6,858 nt of DNA from Lachnospiraceae bacterium (GCA_017958465.1 JAGDCQ010000075.1:1-6858), one strand, 5' to 3'; counted from the stretch's first letter, positions 1-4,909 are shown. Made by a program: numbers and translations. Notes: generated by a model not told the origin, from the letters alone.

Positions 1-1
1 A

Positions 2-736
2 CGTGAGTTTGAGCAGATGGAGCTTGAGTTCTTCTGCAAGCCCGGCACAGACCTTGAGTGGTTCCAGTATTGGCGCGGTTTCTGCCGCGACTGGCTTGTG
101 TCTCTTGGCATCAAGGAAGACGAGATGAGGCTTCGCGATCATGATCCCGCTGAGCTTGCGTTCTACTCTAAGGGAACCACCGATATCGAGTTCCTGTTCC
201 CGTTCGGCTGGGGCGAGCTTTGGGGCATCGCAGACAGAACAGACTACGACCTCACACAGCACCAGAACGTATCGAAGGAGGATATGAGCTACTTCGATGA
301 TGAGTCCAACGAGAAGTACATCCCTTACGTTGTTGAGCCTTCGCTTGGTGCAGACCGCGTAACGCTGGCATTCCTGTGCGCTGCTTATGACGAGGAGACT
401 CTTGAGGGCGGCGATGTGCGTACTGTCCTTCATTTCCATCCGGCTCTTGCACCTGTTAAGGTTGGTGTTCTTCCGCTTTCTAAGAAGCTGAACGAGGGCG
501 CTGAGAAGATCTATACCGAGCTTTCTAAGTACTGGAACTGCGAGTTCGACGACAGAGGAAATATCGGTAAGAGATACCGCCGTCAGGATGAGATCGGTAC
601 TCCTTTCTGCGTAACTTTCGATTTTGATTCGGAGAATGACGGCTGTGTAACGGTTCGCGAGCGCGACACCATGGAGCAGGAGAGAGTGAAGATCGAAGAT
701 CTTAAGGCTTATCTTGAAGAAAAACTGGCGTTCTGA
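2..736 (+). CDS. glyS: Glycyl-tRNA synthetase, homodimeric type, C-terminal part (5' end outside window)
   Basis: This enzyme charges tRNA-Gly with glycine in the cytoplasm. The reading frame is open from base 2, before the first internal ATG at 17, so the gene starts upstream and 244 residues are visible of a family length near 460. The opening residues REFEQMELEFF, followed by FCKPGTDLEWFQYWR, are typical of the bacterial/eukaryotic alpha2 GlyRS. The class II motif 3 is seen at 335-373 as EPSLGADRVTLAF, including the ATP-binding Arg of GADR. From about 434 onward lies the anticodon-binding (HGTP) domain: HPALAPVKVGVLPLSKK, then GKRYRRQDEIGTPFCVTFD. The protein ends at a TGA. A strong terminator follows 37 bases later, so this is the last gene of its transcript. 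Nothing looks broken. It is unlike the alpha2beta2 GlyQ/GlyS enzyme. Identification is secure from sequence; the N-terminal half cannot be assessed. Confidence 0.96.
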   Translation, partial: REFEQMELEFFCKPGTDLEWFQYWRGFCRDWLVSLGIKEDEMRLRDHDPAELAFYSKGTTDIEFLFPFGWGELWGIADRTDYDLTQHQNVSKEDMSYFDDESNEKYIPYVVEPSLGADRVTLAFLCAAYDEETLEGGDVRTVLHFHPALAPVKVGVLPLSKKLNEGAEKIYTELSKYWNCEFDDRGNIGKRYRRQDEIGTPFCVTFDFDSENDGCVTVRERDTMEQERVKIEDLKAYLEEKLAF

Positions 737-773
737 TGTTTTGCCTGGGTTTAGTTTGAATATGTGATATTTT

Positions 774-805
774 GCGGTCTGCAGATGATGCAGACCGCTT
801 TTTTT
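774..805 (+). terminator. Intrinsic terminator of glyS
   Basis: A perfect 10-bp stem (GCGGTCTGCA at 774-783 and TGCAGACCGC at 789-798) with a 5-base loop GATGA is followed directly by seven T (799-805). It sits 37 bases after the glyS stop and should separate glyS from the genes downstream. Confidence 0.95.
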
Positions 806-813
806 GACCGGGC

Positions 814-894
814 CCGCTGTCCGGCGGCACCCGGCTGCACTGCCTGTCGGAGGCCGGGTACGTTTGATACCATGATCCGGGGAACGTACAGCGG
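814..894. repeat. Nested inverted repeats able to form a three-way junction
   Basis: Three perfect 7-bp inverted repeats interlock here. They are CCGCTGT 814-820 with ACAGCGG 888-894, ACCCGGC 829-835 with GCCGGGT 853-859, and GTACGTT 858-864 with AACGTAC 883-889. If the third is trimmed to 5 bp (860-864/883-887), all three helices fit together. The second and third then abut with no unpaired base, and so do the third and first, leaving one 8-base strand (821-828). No open frame or known RNA family is recognised. It could be a structured RNA, a small palindromic repeat, or a chance GC-rich arrangement. Confidence 0.4.
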
Positions 895-916
895 TCGTAT
901 TATTCGATTATAAAAC

Positions 917-974
917 GGAATAAAAGTGGAATGGAAAAGGCAAAATCTACTTGACAATGGAATAAATATGGAAT
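917..974 (+). repeat. Two 16-bp direct repeats (GGAAT iterons) on the HTH-Uma2 promoter
   Basis: GGAATAAAAGTGGAAT (917-932) and GGAATAAATATGGAAT (959-974) match at 14 of 16 positions and start 42 bp apart. Each contains two GGAAT words 11 bp apart, so GGAAT occurs at 917, 928, 959 and 970, on nearly the same face of the helix. The second copy fills most of the spacer between the -35 and -10 boxes and touches the first base of the -10. A protein bound there would block RNA polymerase. The helix-turn-helix protein encoded immediately downstream is the obvious candidate; that link is inference. Confidence 0.55.
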
Positions 975-979
975 ATAAT
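951..979 (+). promoter_or_regulatory. Consensus sigma-A promoter for the HTH-Uma2 gene
   Basis: TTGACA (951-956) and TATAAT (974-979) are both perfect consensus boxes with a 17-base spacer. The expected transcript start is about 986, which leaves a leader of only about 14 bases containing the ribosome site AAGGAGG (987-993). A promoter this strong on a gene of this type suggests it is normally repressed, consistent with the repeats lying over it. Confidence 0.88.
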
Positions 980-999
980 AAGAAAAAAGGAGGTGGGGT

Positions 1000-1842
1000 A
1001 TGCAACTGTCCGAGCTGTTGAAAATGAAAGAATTGTACGGATTCACTTGTGAACACATAGCGGAAATATCGGGTGTGCCTCTCAGTACTGTACAGAAGTT
1101 TTTCGCCGGTGTGACAAAGGTCCCGCGGCAGGATACGATCAAAGCGCTTTCTGCTGCCTTTGAAAGAGTAAGAGCAGAGTCAGGCAGTTCGTATACGTCC
1201 GGCAATCCCGCGGGTCCGGGTGCCGGTTGTGTAACAGAGTCCGGGCCTCTTTATGGTATGACAAAAGGAACAAGCGCATTTAAACCCGAAAAGAGCGGAC
1301 GTACTTTGGAAGACTATCTTGCGCTTCCCAATGATGTCAGGGTTGAACTGATAGATGGCGTTTTTTACGATATGGCTTCCCCAACACTTGTGCATCAAAG
1401 GATCGCGTTTGAGATCGCAAAGGCATTTGACAGCCACATAGTATCAAATAAGGGCTCCTGCGTTGTGTTTATTGCACCTGCCGATGTTCAGCTCGATCGT
1501 GATGATAAGACTGTTGTCCAACCGGATGTTTTTGTCGTCTGTGATCGCAGCAAGATGACAAGACCACGCGTTGTCGGGGCTCCGGATCTTATTGTTGAGA
1601 TACTTTCACCTGCAAACGGACTCCGGTATATGGTCAAAAAACTGCTGAAATACAAAAAGGCGGGTGTGAGGGAATACTGGATCATCGACCCTGAAGAAAT
1701 GTGCGTCTATGTATACCTGTTTGAAAAAAACGACCTGCCTGCGGAATATACCTTTGATGACAAGGTTCCTGTCGGTATCTGGGATGGGAAATGCGCTGTC
1801 GACTTTAAGGATATTTATGGGCGGATAGAGTTTTTATTATGA
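1000..1842 (+). CDS. Uma2-family putative endonuclease with N-terminal helix-turn-helix
   Basis: A 280-residue two-domain protein. The ATG at 1000 is well set by AAGGAGG six bases upstream and the promoter just before it. Residues about 1-55 form an XRE-like helix-turn-helix (CEHIAEISGVPLSTVQKFFAG, then TIKALSAAFE). Residues about 60-95 are a Gly/Ser/Pro-rich linker. Residues about 100-275 match the Uma2 family (formerly DUF820, PD-(D/E)XK nuclease fold): VELIDGVFYDM with E116, VVQPDVFVV with D176, PDLIVEILSP with E200, and KYKKAGVREYWIIDP at 218-231. Acidic residues at the expected fold positions are present. The Asp usual in the family's SPSxxxxD...K...Y stretch appears to be Tyr210, while K214 and Y218 remain, so activity is uncertain. 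Uma2 proteins are common and often multicopy; their biological role is poorly known. The fusion suggests a sequence-directed DNA-binding protein, possibly autoregulatory. No partner methylase or toxin is adjacent. Confidence 0.88.
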   Translation: MQLSELLKMKELYGFTCEHIAEISGVPLSTVQKFFAGVTKVPRQDTIKALSAAFERVRAESGSSYTSGNPAGPGAGCVTESGPLYGMTKGTSAFKPEKSGRTLEDYLALPNDVRVELIDGVFYDMASPTLVHQRIAFEIAKAFDSHIVSNKGSCVVFIAPADVQLDRDDKTVVQPDVFVVCDRSKMTRPRVVGAPDLIVEILSPANGLRYMVKKLLKYKKAGVREYWIIDPEEMCVYVYLFEKNDLPAEYTFDDKVPVGIWDGKCAVDFKDIYGRIEFLL

Positions 1843-1866
1843 TCCTTGCAGGGTCCGAGGGGTGTT

Positions 1867-1877
1867 AACCGCCGGTT
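1867..1877. promoter_or_regulatory. Short palindrome ahead of the next promoter
   Basis: AACCG-C-CGGTT is a perfect 5-bp inverted repeat around one base. It ends three bases before the -35 box of the promoter at 1880-1908, a plausible operator position. It is short enough to arise by chance. Confidence 0.3.
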
Positions 1878-1879
1878 TA

Positions 1880-1908
1880 TTGCGTTTTTACGCTAAAGGT
1901 GGTATTAT
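1880..1908 (+). promoter_or_regulatory. Probable promoter of the 171-residue protein gene
   Basis: TTGCGT (1880-1885) and TATTAT (1903-1908) are separated by 17 bases; each box is close to sigma-A consensus. The expected transcript start is near 1915, giving a leader of roughly 68 bases before the ATG at 1983. There is no terminator between this and the preceding gene, so read-through is also possible. Confidence 0.6.
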
Positions 1909-1968
1909 ATACACTGGTCAGCCGCAGAAACGGGCTTGGTCCGTTTTCGAAGGCAAACAAAGGGAAAA

Positions 1969-1975
1969 GGAAGGG
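1969..1975 (+). promoter_or_regulatory. Ribosome binding site deciding the start at 1983
   Basis: GGAAGGG lies seven bases before ATG 1983. The same frame is open further upstream to a GTG at 1899, but that codon lies inside the promoter and has no ribosome site, so 1983 is the better start. Confidence 0.75.
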
Positions 1976-1982
1976 AAAGTAT

Positions 1983-2498
1983 ATGGCTAAAATGACATCC
2001 GCATACGCAAACAAGGTCCTGAAGAAACTTCAGGAAGATAAGGAATTCTGGGCAAATAAGGAGCAGGAGTGCAGTACCTATATCGCTGCTACCGATGAAG
2101 AGCCTGTTATCCCGGAGTACGACTATGCGAAGGTTGCCGGTGAGATAGCGGCTATCGACGCTAAGATCGTGAAGATCAAGCACGCTATAAACTTAAACAA
2201 CGTTAACAACTCTATCGATGTGGACGGCGTTTCCATGACCATCGACCAGATCCTTGTTAAGATGGCGCAGCTTAGCAGGCGCAAGTCTGTACTGGATATC
2301 ATGCGCAAGCGCGAGGAGAAAAGAAGGATCAACTCGGGAGCCTTTACAACGAGGAAAACCGCTCCTGAGTACGAGTACATCAACTACGATCTGGAGCTGG
2401 TGAAGAGCGAGTACGAGCGGACCGACGCAGAGATCGCAGCTATGCAGATCGCGCTGGACAAGTACAACCAGACATTTGAGTTTGAGGTGGAAGACTGA
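1983..2498 (+). CDS. Small helical protein of unknown function, resembling the DIP1984 family
   Basis: A 171-residue protein beginning MAKMTSAYANKVLKKLQ. It is charged and almost wholly helical. A first amphipathic helix spans about 3-35, and a second (about 47-72) has AEIAAIDAKIVKIKHAINLNN. A short turn with IDVDGVSMTIDQIL (78-91) leads into a long basic helix (about 86-116, ending RKREEKRR). A final helix (about 132-162) is followed by an acidic strand-like tail, FEFEVED. The order paired helices, N-x-x-N-x-x, D-G-x-x-x-T, long helix, final helix and a short hydrophobic/acidic tail resembles what I recall of the DIP1984-like family of unknown function; this is recall, not a search. There is no signal peptide or membrane segment, so it is probably cytoplasmic and oligomeric through coiled coils. 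It has its own promoter and sits 140 bases after the Uma2 gene. No role can be assigned, and any functional tie to Uma2 is speculation. Confidence 0.8.
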   Translation: MAKMTSAYANKVLKKLQEDKEFWANKEQECSTYIAATDEEPVIPEYDYAKVAGEIAAIDAKIVKIKHAINLNNVNNSIDVDGVSMTIDQILVKMAQLSRRKSVLDIMRKREEKRRINSGAFTTRKTAPEYEYINYDLELVKSEYERTDAEIAAMQIALDKYNQTFEFEVED

Positions 2499-2681
2499 CA
2501 CCTTTCTATCCGGACAGGACTGAAACTTTATCCTACAAAGACAAGCTCCGGTTATTCCGTTTATCCGAAGGTTTATTGTTTGTGTTATTGATCATCGGTT
2601 ATTTACTTGTTGAATAAGGGTTTAATGTTCAGAAGATGACTCCATTTTTATCAGCCTGTCGAAAACTTGGGGAGGGGCCCG

Positions 2682-2695
2682 GGAAACCGGTTTCC
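2682..2695. repeat. Perfect 14-bp palindrome
   Basis: GGAAACCGGTTTCC is self-complementary over its full 14 bases with no spacer. It is the longest gapless palindrome I noticed. It may be a protein-binding site, or part of the branched fold at 2667-2781. Confidence 0.6.
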
Positions 2696-2736
2696 GAGCC
2701 GCAGCGCCGAAGTACGGTTATAGGCGCTTTTGTGTG

Positions 2737-2763
2737 AAGACCGCAGGCAGAACCTGCGGTCTT
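2737..2763 (+). terminator. Strong stem-loop with weak T-tail, possible terminator
   Basis: AAGACCGCAGG (2737-2747) and CCTGCGGTCTT (2753-2763) form a perfect 11-bp stem with a 5-base loop CAGAA. The tail reads TTGCGTT rather than a T-run, so termination would be inefficient. It may end transcripts from the gene at 1983-2498, 239 bases upstream, or be a structural hairpin of the surrounding element. Confidence 0.5.
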
Positions 2764-2789
2764 TGCGTTCCCGGTTCCCAAATAAAAAC

Positions 2790-2825
2790 GATACAAATTT
2801 ATTGTAATAGCCGATAATTTGTATC
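2790..2825. promoter_or_regulatory. 10-bp inverted repeat upstream of the GGDEF gene promoter, candidate operator
   Basis: GATACAAATT (2790-2799) and AATTTGTATC (2816-2825) are perfect inverted copies separated by 16 bases. With one skipped base (2826) the match extends by AAC/GTT. The right arm ends seven bases before the -35 box. The arms are AT-rich with no T-run after, so this is more likely a dimeric regulator site than a terminator. The downstream LacI-like protein has no DNA-binding domain, so the regulator is encoded elsewhere. Confidence 0.55.
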
Positions 2826-2832
2826 CGTTTTC

Positions 2833-2861
2833 TTGACAACGGTCCCCCTACGAAATATAAT
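2833..2861 (+). promoter_or_regulatory. Consensus sigma-A promoter for the LacI-like/GGDEF gene
   Basis: TTGACA (2833-2838) and TATAAT (2856-2861) are both perfect, with a 17-base spacer. The transcript should begin near 2868, about 36 bases before the ATG at 2904, so the structures at 2667-2825 are outside this mRNA. Confidence 0.88.
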
Positions 2862-2869
2862 TAAACAGA

Positions 2870-2890
2870 GTGCAGAACGTTGGTCTGCAC
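2870..2890 (+). promoter_or_regulatory. Hairpin at the 5' end of the GGDEF mRNA
   Basis: GTGCAGA (2870-2876) and TCTGCAC (2884-2890) form a perfect 7-bp stem with a 7-base loop, starting about two bases after the predicted transcript start and ending just before the G-rich ribosome site (2894-2898). It could protect the 5' end from decay, or the same DNA could be a downstream operator. Confidence 0.5.
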
Positions 2891-2903
2891 GGCGGGGGCA
2901 ACT

Positions 2904-4796
2904 ATGGGAAAACTCTTAAGGATCGCGCTTGTTATTAGCGCTTCAAACTTTGAACGGCACAGAAATATGATTCTTGCTGTTCATAAAAAGATAAAGGAAA
3001 TGGGGAACTATGTTCTCTATGTGATAACCAATTACGGTGTTTACTACGAGAAGATGGATTTTGTGCACGGCGAGCCCGCGGACTACAGTCTTCTTGACAC
3101 CATGGACCTTGACGGCTGCATCATGGAGGCGAACCTGGGAAGCGAGGTGCTTACCGGGCTTATTGCCGAGCGCATTAAAAAGCGCAACATCCCCCTTGTG
3201 ACCATCAATCTTTCGGTAGACGGTGTGCCGTCTGTGAACCTCGCCATCGAAAATGCCGGGAGACAACTGCTCGAACACTTTATCAACGACCATAAATGCA
3301 GTAAGATCAATCTTGCGCTGAACGAAAATAACCTCATCTCCAAGAAGATGCTTGAGGTTTATGTTGATGTCCTTAAAAAACATAAGATCCCGTTTGACGA
3401 GAACAGGATCGTCTACAGCCGTGTTTCCGTAAAGGACGGCAGAAATCTTTATAAGCGGTTTTTCGGACAGGACGGCGTGCCTGACGGGGAAGCCGTTATC
3501 TGTGTGCATGATGTTTGTGCCATCGGACTTATTATGGAGGCAGAAAAGAGGGGCGTGAAGGTCCCTGAAGATCTGCTTATCGCATCTATGAACTACAGCA
3601 GGAACAGTATGCTTTTCAGGCCCGACATCACCGGTATCGACAGAATGGATGAGACGGCGGCGCGCATAGCCTGCGATCTCGTGGAAGCCCTTATAAACGG
3701 TGAAGATGTGCCGCTTGAGACGACCTACGAAGGGGTAGTCCGGGAGGGCTACAGCTGCGGGCACAGCACGGACAACTTGCTGGAGAGCGCTTTCCGTGAC
3801 GTTTACCAGCAGCAGACACTGTCAAAGATCGAGATGGGCTCCCAGATCAGCAGTATGATGCACTTTAACGACTCCCTGGAGAAAGTGGAGACGATGGACC
3901 AGTTCTCGGAGGCCCTTGGCGATATGATGCGCGGCGTGGGCTGCAGCGGGTATTTCTGCTGCCTGAACAATCGGGATATCCCTTATATCCTGAACGACGT
4001 GCCGGACCCGAGGGAGGCGGACAAGGATCTTGTTTATGATGACGAGATGATGGTGATCGCCGGGAACTCCAGGCGCACAGGCCCTGTTTCAAATATTCCG
4101 TTCAAGCTGTCGGAAACTGTTCCCGTGGAGGAAAAGGCGGGAGATATGTTTATGGTGCTCCCGATCCACCATCTGACCCGGGATTATGGGTATATGGTGT
4201 TCCTCAACGATTATGTTCCTGTGGATCTTTACAACTACAGGATCTGCCAGGAAAGCATAGGCAGCAGCATCGAAAACCTGCACAGGAAGGCTGTGCTGCA
4301 GAATATCATTAAGGAGCTGGACCGCCTGCATATGCAGGATCAGATGACAGGTCTGTTCAACAGGTTTGCCCTGAAACGTTTCGGGAGCGATTACGAGGTT
4401 AAGGACAGCTTTACCGTTGTGATGGCTGATATGGACGGTCTTAAGAGTATCAACGACACGTACGGGCATCTGGCGGGGAACAATGCTATCTGTACCGTTG
4501 CGAGCACGATCACTGAGGCGCTTAAGGAAAATGAGCTTGTTATCAGATACGGCGGGGATGAATTTGTGATCCTGTCCGACAACACGGATAAAGGCTATTG
4601 GGAAGAGATGAAGCATCGCCTAAACGACAGGCTCGTGGAGAACGAGAAGCTGCAGAAACTCCCGTATAAGCTGGGGATAAGCCTCGGGTATGCTGTGGCG
4701 GATATGAAGGAAGGGCGCGGCATCGAGAAATGGATCGAAGAAGCCGACCGCGAGATGTATCTGGAGAAGAACAGAAGAAAAAAGAGATCAGTGTAA
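2904..4796 (+). CDS. Cytoplasmic LacI-type substrate-binding domain fused to GGDEF (putative diguanylate cyclase)
   Basis: A 630-residue sensor enzyme expected to make a cyclic dinucleotide from GTP in response to a small ligand. ATG 2904 is preferred (GGGGG five bases upstream); an in-frame TTG at 2880 lies in the leader hairpin loop. Residues about 1-282 are a LacI/PurR-like periplasmic-binding fold (RIALVISASNFERHRN, LDGCIMEANLGSEVL, IPLVTINLSVDGVPSV, RPDITGIDRMDETAARIACDLV) without the usual N-terminal DNA-binding helix-turn-helix. Residues about 283-465 look GAF-like, ending in a helix. The GGDEF domain begins at DQMTGLFNR (479-487), with metal-site D509, guanine-contact N517 and an intact GGDEF motif at 550-554. 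Two oddities are seen. The second guanine-contacting Asp (PleD D344) is N526, and the inhibitory RxxD I-site is KENE (541-544). There is no signal peptide, membrane segment or EAL domain. The gene has its own strong promoter. Fold assignments are firm; ligand and product are unknown. Confidence 0.92.
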   Translation: MGKLLRIALVISASNFERHRNMILAVHKKIKEMGNYVLYVITNYGVYYEKMDFVHGEPADYSLLDTMDLDGCIMEANLGSEVLTGLIAERIKKRNIPLVTINLSVDGVPSVNLAIENAGRQLLEHFINDHKCSKINLALNENNLISKKMLEVYVDVLKKHKIPFDENRIVYSRVSVKDGRNLYKRFFGQDGVPDGEAVICVHDVCAIGLIMEAEKRGVKVPEDLLIASMNYSRNSMLFRPDITGIDRMDETAARIACDLVEALINGEDVPLETTYEGVVREGYSCGHSTDNLLESAFRDVYQQQTLSKIEMGSQISSMMHFNDSLEKVETMDQFSEALGDMMRGVGCSGYFCCLNNRDIPYILNDVPDPREADKDLVYDDEMMVIAGNSRRTGPVSNIPFKLSETVPVEEKAGDMFMVLPIHHLTRDYGYMVFLNDYVPVDLYNYRICQESIGSSIENLHRKAVLQNIIKELDRLHMQDQMTGLFNRFALKRFGSDYEVKDSFTVVMADMDGLKSINDTYGHLAGNNAICTVASTITEALKENELVIRYGGDEFVILSDNTDKGYWEEMKHRLNDRLVENEKLQKLPYKLGISLGYAVADMKEGRGIEKWIEEADREMYLEKNRRKKRSV

Positions 4797-4826
4797 AACC
4801 TTTTTTGCGAAAACGACAAAAATTTC

Positions 4827-4854
4827 TTGAAAACATTACATTATGTGATATAAT
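4827..4854 (+). promoter_or_regulatory. Promoter of ppdK
   Basis: TTGAAA (4827-4832) and TATAAT (4849-4854) are separated by 16 bases, and TG at 4846-4847 makes an extended -10. The transcript should start near 4861, giving a leader of about 90 bases. It begins 30 bases after the stop of the GGDEF gene, with no good terminator between them. Confidence 0.85.
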
Positions 4855-4880
4855 ATTTTTGCGGCTCACAGAAGACGTTC

Positions 4881-4909
4881 TATTTTTGTTCTCAAAAATA
4901 CATTTTTTT
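4881..4909 (+). promoter_or_regulatory. AT-rich hairpin plus T-run in the ppdK leader, possible attenuator
   Basis: TATTTTTG (4881-4888) and CAAAAATA (4893-4900) form a perfect 8-bp stem with loop TTCT. After two bases come seven T (4903-4909). The layout is that of an intrinsic terminator, but the stem has only one G-C pair, so it is weak. It lies between the promoter and the ribosome site. The heptamer ACGTTCT occurs on both sides of it (4875-4881 and 4910-4916). Confidence 0.4.

Larger units (their letters stand above)
2667..2781 (+). ncRNA. Candidate structured RNA element (unassigned)
   Basis: Complementary segments nest over 115 bases. They are TTGGG 2667-2671 with CCCAA 2777-2781, CCGGGAA 2679-2685 with TTCCCGG 2768-2774, AGCGCC 2703-2708 with GGCGCT 2723-2728, and an 11-bp perfect hairpin 2737-2763. 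This gives a closing stem, an inner stem and two enclosed hairpins. The closing helices also compete with the palindrome at 2682-2695. I compared it by eye with c-di-GMP, SAM, TPP, cobalamin, ZTP, fluoride, glycine and T-box consensus elements and saw no match. No clear promoter precedes it, so transcription on its own is unproven. The + strand is assumed because all genes lie there. Confidence 0.3.
2499..2879. other. 381-bp intergenic region: no gene, several structural elements
   Basis: No convincing coding frame was found on either strand. Positions 2499-2650 are AT-leaning with no clear terminator after the stop at 2498; the only point of note is TTATTCCGTTT (2552-2562), an inverted copy of AAACGGAATAA at 913-923. 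Positions 2667-2781 are GC-rich and can fold into a branched structure. Positions 2790-2825 hold a 10-bp inverted repeat, 2833-2861 a perfect promoter, and 2870-2890 a hairpin at the expected 5' end of the mRNA. Confidence 0.7.

Noticed and set aside
1841..1855. Small hairpin after the Uma2 stop as a terminator
   Set aside because: Only six pairs including a G-T wobble, and no T-run follows.
1899..1982. Upstream GTG start adding 28 residues to the small helical protein
   Set aside because: The GTG lies within the -35/-10 promoter region and has no ribosome site; ATG 1983 has a good one at 1969-1975.
2641..2765. A c-di-GMP riboswitch upstream of the GGDEF gene
   Set aside because: The conserved c-di-GMP-I and -II core sequences are absent, and the gene's promoter lies downstream of this region.
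2880..2903. TTG start adding 8 residues to the LacI-like/GGDEF protein
   Set aside because: It lies in the loop of the leader hairpin with no ribosome site, and the extra residues do not belong to the fold; ATG 2904 follows a G-rich site.
2904..2945. Signal peptide or membrane anchor at the start of the GGDEF protein (LLRIALVISAS)
   Set aside because: The hydrophobic run is short and matches the first beta strand of the LacI-type fold; no cleavage site or later membrane segment is seen.
2943..3764. Long open frame on the minus strand (273 codons), with another at 4089-4616
   Set aside because: Both lie antisense inside the LacI-like/GGDEF gene, have no ribosome site or promoter, and their translations look like no protein family, whereas the + strand gives clear domains.
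4778..4806. AAAAAAG/CTTTTTT pairing as a terminator of the GGDEF gene
   Set aside because: The stem is almost all A-T with a 15-base loop, overlaps the coding end, and has no separate T-tail.
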